A DNA stretch of 33,059 bases from NCBI GenBank assembly GCA_947448025.1, contig CANFLV010000032.1, positions 1 to 33,059 on the forward strand. Direction: 5' to 3'. The notes under the pieces were generated by a model. That model ran no database searches, was not told the origin of the DNA, and was given only the letters and a program-made list of their open reading frames with translations. A program made the translations under genes and the position numbers. Positions 1-9,693 of this stretch are shown piece after piece (the first letter of the stretch is position 1; every line of letters starts with the position of its first letter). This stretch comes from Oxalobacteraceae bacterium (GTDB lineage: Bacteria > Pseudomonadota > Gammaproteobacteria > Burkholderiales > Burkholderiaceae_D).

Positions 1-722
1 AGGATTTCCTGCATACGCTGGGTCTGGACATTGCCCGTCCGCCTGCCATCCTCGGCAAGGTCGCTGATGATGGCCCGGCCGCGCGTGCCGGCCTGCGTGA
101 GGGTGACTTGATACTCGACATCGATGGCCAGCTGCTGGTCGACGGCCTCGATCTGATCGAACTGGTGCGGGCAGCGCCGGGCAAATCGCTGCAGCTGCAT
201 GGGCGGCGCGATGCACAGGACTTTACGCTGGCCGTCACGCCCGACGCCATCCAGCAGAATGGCCAGACCACAGGCCGTATCCAGGTCGGCCTGATGCTCG
301 CGCCGGAAATGATGGTCGCCAGCGATGCCTTGCCGCGCGCCGTCGTGCGCGGCGTTGAGCGCACCTGGGACACCAGCGTCATGAGCCTGAAAATGATAGG
401 CAAGATGATCGTCGGCGAAGTTTCCCTGAAAAACATCACCGGGCCGATCACGATCGCTGATTACGCAGGTCAGACCGCACGCGCTGGCGTGGTCAGCTTT
501 GTGGCTTTCATGGCGCTTATCAGTATTAGTCTGGGCGTGATGAATCTGCTGCCGATCCCGGTGCTGGATGGCGGGCTTTTGTTGTATTATTCGCTGGAAG
601 TTTTGACTGGCCGTCCTGTTCCGGAACGGTTTGGCGAAATCGCGCAGCGCGCCGGTGCAGGTATTCTGATGCTCCTGATGGTCGTGGCAGTATTTAACGA
701 TGTGTCCCGATTGCTGTCGTGA
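1..722 (+). CDS. rseP: RseP-type site-2 zinc metalloprotease, C-terminal part (5' end outside window)
   Basis: Membrane-embedded intramembrane protease that cuts the anti-sigma factor RseA in the sigma-E envelope stress pathway. The frame is open from base 3 to the stop at 720-722, so the N-terminal HExxH zinc motif lies outside the window. The visible part begins in a PDZ domain (a GLREGDLIL stretch near base 95) and ends with the second family signature, LLPIPVLDGG, which supplies the third zinc ligand (Asp), followed by a last hydrophobic helix. It sits directly upstream of bamA, as in most proteobacteria. The first possible start inside the window (TTG at 108) lies within the PDZ domain and is not the real start. 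Family assignment is firm. Confidence 0.93.
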   Translation, partial: DFLHTLGLDIARPPAILGKVADDGPAARAGLREGDLILDIDGQLLVDGLDLIELVRAAPGKSLQLHGRRDAQDFTLAVTPDAIQQNGQTTGRIQVGLMLAPEMMVASDALPRAVVRGVERTWDTSVMSLKMIGKMIVGEVSLKNITGPITIADYAGQTARAGVVSFVAFMALISISLGVMNLLPIPVLDGGLLLYYSLEVLTGRPVPERFGEIAQRAGAGILMLLMVVAVFNDVSRLLS

Positions 723-789
723 GCTGCGGCTCTTTCGTCATCTTTCCGTTTCAAACGTATGACCGAGAATATTTAACACGCGACTGCCC

Positions 790-3132
790 ATGAAATTATA
801 TTCCCCCCGTTTTGCTGCCCGCGCGCTGCCGCGCCGCCTGATTGCCTTAGCCGTTCTTGCACTGTGTGCGAATCAGGCATTCGCGATAGATCCTTTCCGG
901 GTCCGCGACATCCGCGTCGAAGGCATACAACGGATCGAGGCCGGTACGGTTTTCAATTACCTGCCAGTGGCCGTCGGCGAGACCTACAGCGATGCCAAGG
1001 GTATCAGCGCCATCAAGGCCCTGTACGCGACCGGATTTTTCAAGGACGTCAAAGTTGAAGTCGAGGGTGATATCCTCGTCATCATCGTCGAAGAACGTCC
1101 GGCCATCGCTGCCGTCGATTTCGTCGGCACAAAGGAATTCGACAAGGAACAGCTGAGCAAGGCGATGAAGGAAATTGGCCTCAGTGAAGCGAAGATCTAC
1201 GACAAATCACTGGTCGACCGCGCTGAGCAAGAACTCAAAAAACAATACCTCTCGCGCGGCCTGTACGGCGTGCAAGTCACCACGACCGTGACGCCGATCG
1301 AGCGTAATCGCGTCAAAATCACCTTTACGGTCGACGAAGGCGAAGTCTCGCGCATCCGCCAGGTCAACATCATCGGCAACAAGGATTTCTCCGATAAGGA
1401 GCTGAAAGCCTACCTTGAGCTGCGCACGCCCGGCTGGTTCACCTGGTACACCAAGGCCGATCAATATTCGAAACAAAAGCTGACTGGCGACCTCGAATCG
1501 CTGAAGTCCTTCTATCTCAATCGCGGCTATATTGAAATGAACGTCGAGTCGACGCAGGTCTCGATTTCGCCGGACAAGAAGGACATCTACATCACGATCA
1601 ATATCACCGAAGGCGAGAAATACACGGTCTCCGGTGTGACACTCGAAGGTGACATGTTCGGCCGTGAAGCCGAGCTCAAGTCCTTGGTGGCGATCAAGCC
1701 GGGCGACGTCTATTCATCGCTGTCGCTGACGGAAACGACGAAGCGGATCTCCGAGCGCCTCGGCAATTTCGGCTATGCTTTTGCGAACGTGAATGCCAAT
1801 CCCGACATCAATCGCGAGAAGAAGGAAGTCGCCTTCACGATCCTCGTCGACCCGGGTAAGCGCGTCTACATCCACCGCATCAATATCAGCGGCAATACCA
1901 AGACTCGCGATGAAGTCATACGCCGTGAATTCCGTCAGTTTGAAAATTCCTGGTACGACGGTGCGCGTATCAAGCTCTCGCGCGATCGCGTTGATCGCCT
2001 TGGTTACTTCAAGGATGTGCTGATAGAAACGCCGGAAGTGACGACCGCAAATGACCAGGTCGACGTGAACCTCGCCGTAACCGAAAAGCCGACCGGGAAC
2101 CTGATGTTTGGTGCGGGCTATTCGCAAACCGAGAAGCTGACCTTGAGCGGCTCGATTCAGCAGCAGAATGCTTTCGGCAGCGGCAATACAGTTGGCCTCG
2201 AAGTCAATACCAGCCAATTGAACCGTACGATCGGTATTTCACAGGTCAATCCCTACTTCAATGACGAAGGCGTGAGCCGCAGTTATGAAATTTTCTTGCG
2301 CACGAGCCGACCGCCCTTGATCAACGCCGGCGACTACAAGGTGCAGACCCTGGGCGGCAATGTTCGCTTCGGTGTGCCATTCACGGAATATGACACCGTG
2401 TTCTTTGGTCTCGGTGTCGAACATACCAAGGTTGATACGTATTACAACGTTGCCGGTTTTAATAATAGTCCACAGGTCTACCTCAATTACGCACAAGCCT
2501 TCGGCGATGGCGTGACTGCGAAGACGACGACTTTCCCGTTCACCGTCGCCTGGCAGCGTGACAGCCGCGACAGCGTCATGACCCCGTCGGTCGGCCGGCT
2601 GCTGCGCGCCAATCTTGATGTGGCGCCCGTTGGTGACTTGCGTTATTACCGCACGATTTTGCAGGCGCAGTATTACAAGCCAATGTTCCGCTTCATGACG
2701 CTGGCTTTGAATGGCGAGTTTGATTACGGTCATGGCATGGGCGGCAAGCCTTACCCGATCTTCAAGAACTTCTATGCCGGCGGTATCGGTTCGATCCGCG
2801 GCTTCGAATCCTCGTCGCTGGGACCGCGATCATCGGTGACGAATGATCCGCTGGGCGGGCCGACACGCTTGATCGGCAATGTGGAATTGCAGTTCCCGTT
2901 CCCGGGTTCGGGAAATGACCGCAGCTTGCGCTGGTTCACCTTCTTTGATGGCGGTAATCTCTATGCCGAAGGTGAAAAGATTCAATTGAATCAATTGCGT
3001 TACGCCGCCGGTCTGGGTATCAGCTGGATTTCACCTGTGGGACCACTGAAGCTGAGCTACGGCACACCGTTCAATGTCAAGGAAGGCGATCGTGCGCAGC
3101 GCTTCCAGTTCCAGATGGGAACCGGTTTCTAA
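790..3132 (+). CDS. bamA: Outer membrane protein assembly factor BamA
   Basis: Omp85-family core of the BAM complex, which folds beta-barrel proteins into the outer membrane. The 780-residue product has a signal peptide (basic start, hydrophobic core, cleavage after NQAFA near residue 32), five POTRA domains over about residues 33-425, and a C-terminal 16-strand barrel. The conserved loop-6 motif appears as IRGF in GSIRGFESSSLGP. The last residue is Phe, the usual C-terminal beta-signal. The ATG at 790 was chosen because it gives a complete signal peptide; no strong Shine-Dalgarno is visible. It lies between rseP and ompH, the standard order. Length matches the family. Confidence 0.97.
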   Translation: MKLYSPRFAARALPRRLIALAVLALCANQAFAIDPFRVRDIRVEGIQRIEAGTVFNYLPVAVGETYSDAKGISAIKALYATGFFKDVKVEVEGDILVIIVEERPAIAAVDFVGTKEFDKEQLSKAMKEIGLSEAKIYDKSLVDRAEQELKKQYLSRGLYGVQVTTTVTPIERNRVKITFTVDEGEVSRIRQVNIIGNKDFSDKELKAYLELRTPGWFTWYTKADQYSKQKLTGDLESLKSFYLNRGYIEMNVESTQVSISPDKKDIYITINITEGEKYTVSGVTLEGDMFGREAELKSLVAIKPGDVYSSLSLTETTKRISERLGNFGYAFANVNANPDINREKKEVAFTILVDPGKRVYIHRINISGNTKTRDEVIRREFRQFENSWYDGARIKLSRDRVDRLGYFKDVLIETPEVTTANDQVDVNLAVTEKPTGNLMFGAGYSQTEKLTLSGSIQQQNAFGSGNTVGLEVNTSQLNRTIGISQVNPYFNDEGVSRSYEIFLRTSRPPLINAGDYKVQTLGGNVRFGVPFTEYDTVFFGLGVEHTKVDTYYNVAGFNNSPQVYLNYAQAFGDGVTAKTTTFPFTVAWQRDSRDSVMTPSVGRLLRANLDVAPVGDLRYYRTILQAQYYKPMFRFMTLALNGEFDYGHGMGGKPYPIFKNFYAGGIGSIRGFESSSLGPRSSVTNDPLGGPTRLIGNVELQFPFPGSGNDRSLRWFTFFDGGNLYAEGEKIQLNQLRYAAGLGISWISPVGPLKLSYGTPFNVKEGDRAQRFQFQMGTGF

Positions 3133-3151
3133 TGCGTCTGCGGCAGCGTGG

Positions 3152-3157
3152 CATAAT
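3152..3157 (+). promoter_or_regulatory. Possible -10 element upstream of ompH
   Basis: CATAAT, about 40 bases before the ompH start in the 64-base gap after bamA, resembles a sigma-70 -10 box. No convincing -35 is seen, so this is a weak call. If real, it would add an internal promoter for the ompH-lpx genes. Confidence 0.25.
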
Positions 3158-3196
3158 AGAATCTTCTTTATCGGATATGTTGTACGGAGAGCGAAC

Positions 3197-3709
3197 GTGA
3201 ATTCTCAAATCAAATCGTCAGCCCTGCTGAAGTGCCTTGTCCTTGGGGCAACGGTCTTCGGCTTTGCTGCACAGGCGCAGGAAACGAGGATAGGCTTTGT
3301 CAGTACCGAGCGTATCTTCCGTGAAGCGACGCCCGCAAAAAATGCGGAAGCGAAGATCGATCAGGAGTTTTCCAAGCGCAGTAAGGAATTACAGGATCTG
3401 GCGGCGCGCTTCAAAACAATATCGGATAAGTTTGACAAGGAAGCCTCGGTTATTTCAGAATCTGAACGACAGAAGCGTCAGCGCGATCTGGTGGAGATGG
3501 ACAAGGAATTCCAGCGCAAGCAGCGTGAATTCCGCGAAGACCTGAACCAGCGCAAGAATGAAGAACTCGGCATGGTGCTGGAGCGGACCAACAAGGTCAT
3601 CAAGCAGATTGCCGAAGCAGAAAAGTACGATATCGTGTTTCAGGAAGCTGTCTACATCAGCCCGCGTATCGATATCACTGAAAAAGTGCTGAAAGCACTG
3701 AACAAATAA
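3197..3709 (+). CDS. skp: OmpH/Skp-family periplasmic chaperone
   Basis: Periplasmic holdase that carries unfolded outer-membrane proteins to BAM. The start is set at GTG 3197: it follows a purine-rich CGGAGAG ribosome site and immediately begins a signal peptide with cleavage after AAQA. The frame stays open further upstream, into bamA, but that part makes no sense as a chaperone. The mature protein begins with the family signature RIGFVSTERIF, followed by a long charged helical region (about residues 45-125) typical of the Skp coiled-coil arms. About 170 residues is the usual length. It lies between bamA and lpxD, the classic order. Confidence 0.92.
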   Translation: MNSQIKSSALLKCLVLGATVFGFAAQAQETRIGFVSTERIFREATPAKNAEAKIDQEFSKRSKELQDLAARFKTISDKFDKEASVISESERQKRQRDLVEMDKEFQRKQREFREDLNQRKNEELGMVLERTNKVIKQIAEAEKYDIVFQEAVYISPRIDITEKVLKALNK

Positions 3710-3727
3710 TTGAAAAGAAGGGCCGCA

Positions 3728-4777
3728 ATGGGAATTCGGCTGGCAGAGTTGGTCGAGACCCTGGGCGGGCAATTGATCGGCGACGGGGCACTGGAAGTCA
3801 CGGGCATCGCGCCGCTGGCCGATGCGGGTTCGTCGCATCTGACCTTCCTGTCCAATCCAAAATTTCGCGGTCAGGCCGCTACGACCGGTGCAGCCGCGCT
3901 CATCCTGTCGGCGGCGGACCATGCGCACATCGGCGAGGCCTACGCCGGTGCGCGCATCATCACCCAGAATCCCTACGCTTATTTTGCCCGTGTCTCACAA
4001 CGTTTCGCGCGCATGGCAGCGCGTCCACCGGTAGCGGGCATTCATTCCAGCGCCTGTGTCGATGCGACTGCGCGAGTAGCCGGCTCGGCCTGCATCGGTC
4101 CGCATGTGGTCATCGAGGCGGGCGCGGTAATCGGCGAGCACTGCCAGATTGATGCTGGCAGCTTTATCGGACGCGACGCGACAGTAGGCGAGGGCACGCA
4201 TTTTCATCCGCGCGTGAGCTTTCTCGAGCATTGCCATATCGGCAAAAATGGCATCATTCATTCCGGCGCGGTCATCGGCGCTGACGGCTTTGGCTTTGCC
4301 AATGAAGGCGGTGTCTACATCAAGATCCCGCAAGTCGGCGGCGTGCGCATCGGCGACGAGGTCGAAATCGGTGCCAACACCACGATCGACCGTGGAGCCT
4401 TGGCCGATACGCTCATCGATGACGGCGTCAAGCTCGATAACCAGATACAGATCGGCCACAATTGCCACATCGGCGCGCATACGGCCATGGCCGGCTGCGT
4501 TGGCGTGGCCGGTAGCGCGAAGATCGGTAAATACTGCACCTTTGGCGGGGCAGCGATGGTACTCGGTCACTTGACGATCGTAGACAAAGTGCACATTTCG
4601 TCCGGCAGCCTGGTCTCGCGTTCCATCTTGGAGCCCGGTCAATACACCGGCTTTTATCCGCTGGCCAAAAACGCCGACTGGGAAAAATCTGCCGTCATCG
4701 TGCGCAATTTGCCGGCCATGCGTGAGAAAATTCGCGCACTCGAAAAAATCCAGACCCCGCTAAAATCAGAAAAGTAA
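3728..4777 (+). CDS. lpxD: UDP-3-O-(3-hydroxyacyl)glucosamine N-acyltransferase LpxD
   Basis: Third enzyme of lipid A synthesis: it transfers a hydroxyacyl chain from acyl-ACP to the 2-amino group of UDP-3-O-acylglucosamine. Start ATG 3728 ([10 protein letters not shown]) is preceded by an AGAAGGG ribosome site. An in-frame TTG at 3710 directly after the ompH stop is less likely. The N-terminal uridine-binding domain (about residues 1-100) is followed by left-handed beta-helix hexapeptide repeats (about 105-310) and a helical C-terminus. The catalytic His is expected at about residue 244 in [11 protein letters not shown]. 349 residues is close to the E. coli length. It is cotranscribed with fabZ two bases downstream. 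Confidence 0.96.
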   Translation: MGIRLAELVETLGGQLIGDGALEVTGIAPLADAGSSHLTFLSNPKFRGQAATTGAAALILSAADHAHIGEAYAGARIITQNPYAYFARVSQRFARMAARPPVAGIHSSACVDATARVAGSACIGPHVVIEAGAVIGEHCQIDAGSFIGRDATVGEGTHFHPRVSFLEHCHIGKNGIIHSGAVIGADGFGFANEGGVYIKIPQVGGVRIGDEVEIGANTTIDRGALADTLIDDGVKLDNQIQIGHNCHIGAHTAMAGCVGVAGSAKIGKYCTFGGAAMVLGHLTIVDKVHISSGSLVSRSILEPGQYTGFYPLAKNADWEKSAVIVRNLPAMREKIRALEKIQTPLKSEK

Positions 4778-4779
4778 TA

Positions 4780-5262
4780 ATGACAACTCCCGACACCCAA
4801 ATTCTCGATATCCAGCAAATTAAGGAATATTTGCCGCACCGCTATCCAATGCTGCTTGTGGACCGCGTCCTGTCCTGGGAATCGGGCAAGAAAATCACGG
4901 CGATCAAGAACGTCACGATCAACGAAGATTTTTTCAATGGTCATTTCCCGCACAAGCCAGTCATGCCCGGCGTGATCATGATCGAAGCATTGGCGCAGAC
5001 TGCCGCCTTGCTGTCCTTCCTGACGATGGGCAAGAAGCCCGACGACAGCAGCGTTGTCTACTTCGCCGGCATTGATGGCGCGCGTTTCAAGCGTCCGGTC
5101 GTGCCGGGCGATCAGCTCATGATGGAAGTGGAAATTATCCGCCAGGCGCGCGGCATCTGGAAATACAAGGCGCGCGCCACGGTCGATGGCCAAACCGCTG
5201 TTGAAGCTGAACTGATGTGCACGATGCGCAGCGCCACCGACGCCAGCAAGGCTGCGCAATAA
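4780..5262 (+). CDS. fabZ: 3-hydroxyacyl-ACP dehydratase FabZ
   Basis: Cytoplasmic hot-dog-fold dehydratase that converts 3-hydroxyacyl-ACP to trans-2-enoyl-ACP. It competes with LpxA/LpxD for hydroxyacyl-ACP, which explains its place between them. The 160-residue product carries the N-terminal [13 protein letters not shown] signature, the catalytic His at about residue 55 in [11 protein letters not shown], and the catalytic Glu at about residue 69 in MIEALAQ. It starts 2 bases after the lpxD stop, and lpxA begins 2 bases after its own stop, so translation is probably coupled. Confidence 0.97.
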   Translation: MTTPDTQILDIQQIKEYLPHRYPMLLVDRVLSWESGKKITAIKNVTINEDFFNGHFPHKPVMPGVIMIEALAQTAALLSFLTMGKKPDDSSVVYFAGIDGARFKRPVVPGDQLMMEVEIIRQARGIWKYKARATVDGQTAVEAELMCTMRSATDASKAAQ

Positions 5263-5264
5263 GC

Positions 5265-6053
5265 ATGGCGAACATCCATCCGAGCGCCATCGTCGATGCG
5301 CGTGCCCAACTCGACAGCAGTGTCGAAGTCGGTGCGTATTCGATCATCGGCCCCGAGGTGCAGATCGGCGCCGGCACGAAGATCGGCCCGCATGTCGTCA
5401 TCGACGGCCAGACCACGATCGGTCGCGACAATACCTTCCTGCAGTTCTCATCCATCGGTGCGGCACCTCAGGACAAGAAGTATGCGGGCGAGCCCACACA
5501 GCTTGAGATCGGTGACCGTAATCTGATCCGTGAGTTCTGTACCTTCAATCGTGGCACGGTGCAGGACGGCGGCGTAACCCGCCTGGGCAACGATAACTGG
5601 ATGCTAGCCTATGTCCATATCGCGCATGACTGCCAGGTCGGTGATCACTGTATTTTTTCGAACAATGTACAGCTGGCAGGTCACGTCAAGGTCGGCGACT
5701 GGGTCGTCATGGGCGGCATGTCAGGCGTGCACCAGTTCTGCCAGATCGGCGACCATGCGATGGTCGGCATGAATACCAGCCTCACGCAAGACGTCCCGCC
5801 CTATGTGCTCCTGTCGGGTAATCCGGCCGCCGCCCATGGCATCAATATCGAAGGTCTAAAACGTCGCGGTTACACGCGCGAGCAGATCAATGCGATCCGC
5901 AATGCCTACAAGCTGATTTATAAATCCGGCCTGTCGCTGGACGCCGCCAAAGCTGCCTTGCTGGCAGAAGAGGACAGCGCTGGTGACGCCGCAGCGGCCT
6001 TGCGCCTGATGCGCCTCGCGCTCGATCAAACCACCCGTGGCATCGTCCGTTAA
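5265..6053 (+). CDS. lpxA: UDP-N-acetylglucosamine acyltransferase LpxA
   Basis: First committed enzyme of lipid A synthesis: it acylates the 3-OH of UDP-GlcNAc using hydroxyacyl-ACP. ATG 5265 (MANIHPSAIVDA) was chosen because it gives 262 residues, the same as E. coli LpxA. The frame is also open further upstream, inside fabZ. The N-terminal two thirds is a hexapeptide-repeat beta-helix, and the rest is the helical domain (GLKRRGYTREQI onward). The catalytic His falls at about residue 121 in HIAHDCQVGDH, equivalent to His125 in E. coli. The 3' end overlaps the lpxB start by 17 bases. Confidence 0.97.
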   Translation: MANIHPSAIVDARAQLDSSVEVGAYSIIGPEVQIGAGTKIGPHVVIDGQTTIGRDNTFLQFSSIGAAPQDKKYAGEPTQLEIGDRNLIREFCTFNRGTVQDGGVTRLGNDNWMLAYVHIAHDCQVGDHCIFSNNVQLAGHVKVGDWVVMGGMSGVHQFCQIGDHAMVGMNTSLTQDVPPYVLLSGNPAAAHGINIEGLKRRGYTREQINAIRNAYKLIYKSGLSLDAAKAALLAEEDSAGDAAAALRLMRLALDQTTRGIVR

Positions 6054-7200
6054 AGTGGAAGATCGTTTGTCGATCGCCATGGTCGCCGGCGAAACCTCGG
6101 GCGATTTGCTCGCCGGGCGTTTGCTGTCGGGCTTGCGACCGCAGCTGCCGTTGGCGGACATCCATGGCATCGGCGGGCCGAACATGCAGGCGCATGGTTT
6201 TCGTAGTGACTGGCCCATGGAAAAGCTCGGTGTACGCGGCCTGTTCGAAGTGCTCGCGCATTATCGCGAAATCAAGGGCATACAAAACGCCTTGCGTGAT
6301 CGCCTGCTGGCTGAAAAACCGGCTGTGTTCATCGGTGTCGATGCGCCCGATTTCAACCTCGGCCTCGAAATGCAGCTCAAGCAGTCCGGCATCCCGACCA
6401 TGCATTTCATCGGCCCCTCGATCTGGGCTTGGCGCGGCGGACGCATACGCAAGATCGCCCGTTCGGTGTCGCACATGCTGGTCGTGTTCCCATTCGAGCA
6501 GGAAATCTATGCCCGCGCCGGTATCCCCGCGACCTATGTCGGTCATCCTCTGGCTGAAGTCATTCCCATGACGCCGGATGTTGGCGCTGCGCGCGCAAAG
6601 TTGGGCTTGCCGCTCGACGCGACAGTGGTGTCGATTCTGCCCGGCAGTCGCATGTCCGAACTTAAATACAATACCGCCGCTTTCATCGGTGCGGCACGCC
6701 TGCTCAGGCGGCGCGATCCGGCGATTCGATTTGTCGTGCCGATGGCCGGGGCAATGCAGCTTGGCTATTTCCGCCAACTCTTGCTCGAAGCAGGCTTGCA
6801 GGATATTGAGCTGCAGATCATCGATGGCGATTCGCATGCGGCGATGGCTGCGGCCGACGCCGTTCTGGTTGCTTCTGGCACTGCAACGCTCGAGGTCGCG
6901 CTGTTCAAGAAGCCCATGGTGATCGCCTACAAGATGATGCGCGCGTCCTGGGTCGTGATGCGCCATATGGGTTACCAGCCGTGGATCGGTTTGCCGAACA
7001 TTCTCGCGCGCGAATTCATCGTGCCTGAATTGCTGCAGGATGCGGCCACGCCTGAAGCGCTGGCGGAAGCCTTGACCGTCCAACTGGAAAACCCGACGCG
7101 TCTCCTGCAACGCTATACCGACATGCACCACAGCCTGCTGCGCAATACCGCGCAGGAAAGCGCACAAGCCGTACTGAACCTGATCGGCGCAACACGATGA
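6037..7200 (+). CDS. lpxB: Lipid-A-disaccharide synthase LpxB
   Basis: Peripheral membrane GT19 glycosyltransferase that condenses lipid X with UDP-2,3-diacylglucosamine to form the lipid A disaccharide. The GTG at 6037 gives [24 protein letters not shown] second in-frame GTG at 6055 is also possible, since no ATG precedes the glycine-rich AGETSGD motif. Other family features seen are [30 protein letters not shown] and LPGSRMSEL, plus the late SGTATLE stretch. The length is about 387 residues. It overlaps rnhB by four bases (ATGA), showing translational coupling. Confidence 0.95.
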   Translation: MASSVKVEDRLSIAMVAGETSGDLLAGRLLSGLRPQLPLADIHGIGGPNMQAHGFRSDWPMEKLGVRGLFEVLAHYREIKGIQNALRDRLLAEKPAVFIGVDAPDFNLGLEMQLKQSGIPTMHFIGPSIWAWRGGRIRKIARSVSHMLVVFPFEQEIYARAGIPATYVGHPLAEVIPMTPDVGAARAKLGLPLDATVVSILPGSRMSELKYNTAAFIGAARLLRRRDPAIRFVVPMAGAMQLGYFRQLLLEAGLQDIELQIIDGDSHAAMAAADAVLVASGTATLEVALFKKPMVIAYKMMRASWVVMRHMGYQPWIGLPNILAREFIVPELLQDAATPEALAEALTVQLENPTRLLQRYTDMHHSLLRNTAQESAQAVLNLIGATR

Positions 7201-7811
7201 AGCAATTGGTCGTTGAATTCGATTTATCCGACTATGCGGGCGAAATTATTTGCGGCGTCGATGAGGCAGGTCGCGGGCCGCTGGCCGGACCTGTATTTGC
7301 GGCGGCCGTGATCCTCGATCCGGCGCATCCGATTGACGGCTTGCGCGACTCCAAAAAGCTCAGTGAAGCCAAGCGCGATGCGCTCGCCATCGAGATCAAG
7401 CAAACTGCGCTGGCCTGGCATATCGCGCAGTGCTCGGAGGCGGAAATCGATAGCCTCAATATTTTGCAAGCGACCATGCTGGCCATGCGCCGCGCGGTCG
7501 AAGGCCTCAACATGCTGCCCACGCTGGCACTGATCGACGGCAATCGCTGTCCCGTGATGCGTGTGCGCTCGGAAGCAATCGTCAAGGGCGACGACAAGGT
7601 GCAGGCGATCTCGGCCGCATCGATCCTCGCCAAGACCGCGCGCGACGCGGCGCTGCAAGTCCTGCATGCGCAATACCCGCAATACGCCTTCGATCGCCAC
7701 AAAGGCTACCCGACCGCGCTGCACATGGAACGCCTGCAGCTGCATGGCGTCTCGCCCGTACACAGGACATCGTATGCACCAGTGCGCGCGATGCTTGGCC
7801 GCTCCAAATGA
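7197..7811 (+). CDS. rnhB: Ribonuclease HII
   Basis: Cleaves RNA in RNA-DNA hybrids and starts removal of single ribonucleotides in DNA. The family signature [14 protein letters not shown] places the first catalytic acidic pair at about residues 22-23. The later [20 protein letters not shown] stretch and the HKGYPT motif near the C-terminus are characteristic. 204 residues is a normal length. It overlaps lpxB by four bases, and the lpxB-rnhB linkage is widespread in proteobacteria. Confidence 0.96.
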   Translation: MKQLVVEFDLSDYAGEIICGVDEAGRGPLAGPVFAAAVILDPAHPIDGLRDSKKLSEAKRDALAIEIKQTALAWHIAQCSEAEIDSLNILQATMLAMRRAVEGLNMLPTLALIDGNRCPVMRVRSEAIVKGDDKVQAISAASILAKTARDAALQVLHAQYPQYAFDRHKGYPTALHMERLQLHGVSPVHRTSYAPVRAMLGRSK

Positions 7812-7818
7812 AAGCATC

Positions 7819-8610
7819 ATGACGCTCAAGTCCATCACCTCGCGCGACAATCCGATCTACAAGGAATTGAAGCATCTCGCCACGAGTTCGCAAGCCAGGC
7901 GCAAAGCCGGGCGCACGCTGCTTGAGGGCATACATTTGTGTCAGGCTTACCAGCAGCAGGTCGGTGGGCCACAGCTGTGCGTGGTCAGTGAAAGCAGCGT
8001 CGCAGATGCCGAAGTCGCTGCCATCCTCGCGCAATGTGACGTACACCGGACACAAGCCATCGCCGTGCCGGACGCCTTGTATGATGCCTTGAGCCAGCTG
8101 CAAAATGGCATCGGCTTGCTGTTCGTGGTCGGTACGCCCGAGCCGGCTTTGCCCGGTCAGCTCGCGCAGTCGGCGGTGCTGCTCGATAAGCTGCAGGACC
8201 CGGGCAATCTTGGTTCCATCCTGCGTAGTGCGGCAGCTGCTGGTATCAAGCAGGTGTATTGCAGTCCAGGTACCGTCTTTGCTTGGTCGCCCAAGGTTTT
8301 GCGTGCCGGGATGGGCGCGCATTTTTTACTGGATATTTTCGAAAATGTGGATCTGGCGCCGCTGATCACGCAAGCCAGCGTGCCCGTGCTGGCAACGAGT
8401 TCGCATGTGCCCACGCGCGTCTACGACCTCGACCTGAGTCTGCCGGTAGCGTGGCTGTTCGGTCATGAGGGGCAGGGCGTTGCACCAGAGCTGCTGGCAT
8501 TGGCGACGCAGCAGGTGACGATCCCGCATTTGGGCGCGATCGAGTCGCTCAATGTCGCCGCCAGCGCGGCGATCTGTTTCTTTGAGCAGGTCAGGCAACA
8601 GTCGCGCTAA
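7819..8610 (+). CDS. TrmH/SpoU-family RNA 2'-O-methyltransferase
   Basis: SPOUT-class S-adenosylmethionine-dependent RNA ribose methyltransferase; the RNA target cannot be told from sequence. The start is ATG 7819 (MTLKSITSRDNPIYK), 7 bases after the rnhB stop; the open frame further upstream is antiparallel noise from rnhB. The N-terminal substrate-binding domain (about residues 1-100) is followed by the catalytic knot with all three SpoU motifs: NLGSILRSAAAAGI, FGHEGQGV and IPHLGAIESLNVAAS. At 263 residues it fits the RlmB/TsnR-like group with an N-terminal domain. It appears to be the last gene of the lpx operon. Confidence 0.88.
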   Translation: MTLKSITSRDNPIYKELKHLATSSQARRKAGRTLLEGIHLCQAYQQQVGGPQLCVVSESSVADAEVAAILAQCDVHRTQAIAVPDALYDALSQLQNGIGLLFVVGTPEPALPGQLAQSAVLLDKLQDPGNLGSILRSAAAAGIKQVYCSPGTVFAWSPKVLRAGMGAHFLLDIFENVDLAPLITQASVPVLATSSHVPTRVYDLDLSLPVAWLFGHEGQGVAPELLALATQQVTIPHLGAIESLNVAASAAICFFEQVRQQSR

Positions 8611-8669
8611 GAAAAACGCAGCCAGCGACTGCGCACATCATCAATACGGCACTGCTGCTGCGGTGGCAT

Positions 8670-9518
8670 TCAATACGAACGCTTGTCCGACTTCAATTCC
8701 TGCAAGATCATCGTCGCGATTTCCTCGATCGACTTGGCCGTCGACGAGGTCCAGCGTATACCTTCGCGACGCATCATTTTTTCCGCTTCATTGACTTCAA
8801 AACGGCAGTTCGCCAGTGTCGCGTACTTACTGCCCGGCAGACGCTCATTGCGCACTTCCGAGAGCCGCTCCGGCAAGATCGACAATCCAAAAATCTTGGC
8901 CTTGTAAGGCATCAGCCCGCCAGGCAGTTTTTCGCGATCGAAGTCATCCGGAATCAGCGGATAGTTCGCCGCCTTGATTCCGTATTGCATGGCCAGGTAC
9001 AAGCTGGTCGGTGTCTTGCCGCAGCGCGATACGCCCACAAGAATCACATCGGCTTGCGACAAATTCTTGTTCGACTGGCCATCATCATGCGCGAGCGAAA
9101 AATTGATCGCTTCGATGCGATTCTTGTACTGTTCGGTATCGGCGATATTGTGGCTGCGGCCGACCGTGTGTGTCGATTTCACGCCGAGTTCCTGCTCCAG
9201 CGGCTCAACAAAGGTCTGGAACAAATCCATGTGCATGCCTTTGGACTGGCGAATCACGACCGACAAGTCAGCTTTCACCAGCGTCGAGAACACAATAGGC
9301 CGCTGGCCATCGCTATCGCAAGCCTCATTGATGCGCCGCACAGCGTCAAACGCCTTGTCGATTGTATCGATGAAGGGCATGCGGATTTGTACGAAACGCA
9401 GGTCAAACTGAGTCAGCACGGAGTGACCAAAAGTCTCGGCGGTAATGCCGGTGCCGTCGGAAACAAAAAAGACCGTACGTTCGGAAGACGGCATCGCGGT
9501 AGCTGGCATATGTGGCAT
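8670..9518 (-). CDS. ppsR: PEP synthase regulatory protein (bifunctional kinase/pyrophosphorylase, DUF299)
   Basis: PpsR-family regulator: ADP-dependent kinase that inactivates phosphoenolpyruvate synthase by threonine phosphorylation, and Pi-dependent pyrophosphorylase that reactivates it. The family hallmarks are an N-terminal [14 protein letters not shown] and the P-loop [16 protein letters not shown] in the middle. The start is uncertain: ATG codons end at 9518, 9509 and 9494, and a TTG at 9527; none has a clear ribosome site. 9518 is used here. It is transcribed divergently from ppsA, its expected substrate, which strengthens the call. Confidence 0.93.
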   Translation of the reverse strand: MPHMPATAMPSSERTVFFVSDGTGITAETFGHSVLTQFDLRFVQIRMPFIDTIDKAFDAVRRINEACDSDGQRPIVFSTLVKADLSVVIRQSKGMHMDLFQTFVEPLEQELGVKSTHTVGRSHNIADTEQYKNRIEAINFSLAHDDGQSNKNLSQADVILVGVSRCGKTPTSLYLAMQYGIKAANYPLIPDDFDREKLPGGLMPYKAKIFGLSILPERLSEVRNERLPGSKYATLANCRFEVNEAEKMMRREGIRWTSSTAKSIEEIATMILQELKSDKRSY

Positions 9519-9693
9519 GAGTGTCAATGATTATAAAAGCATTAAAAAAGAGACGGCTGGCGCAGGTAAATTCCTGTTGCAGGCTGTAAAATGTAATGGA
9601 ACCGATTGAACGAGTTGAGCCCAAAGAATAACAAAAACCACCTGTCAACGACGAACATCATGCAAATTTCTTATCATCACATCAGAGGTAGTT

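Noticed and set aside
1714-2217. Long leftward open frame inside bamA
   Set aside because: Antisense shadow of a confidently identified gene; no family features and no ribosome site. The same applies to many other antisense frames in the lpx, ppsA, guaB and guaA genes.
5887-7167. 426-codon leftward frame opposite lpxA/lpxB
   Set aside because: Antisense shadow of lpxB with composition typical of reverse readings; lpxB itself is unambiguous.
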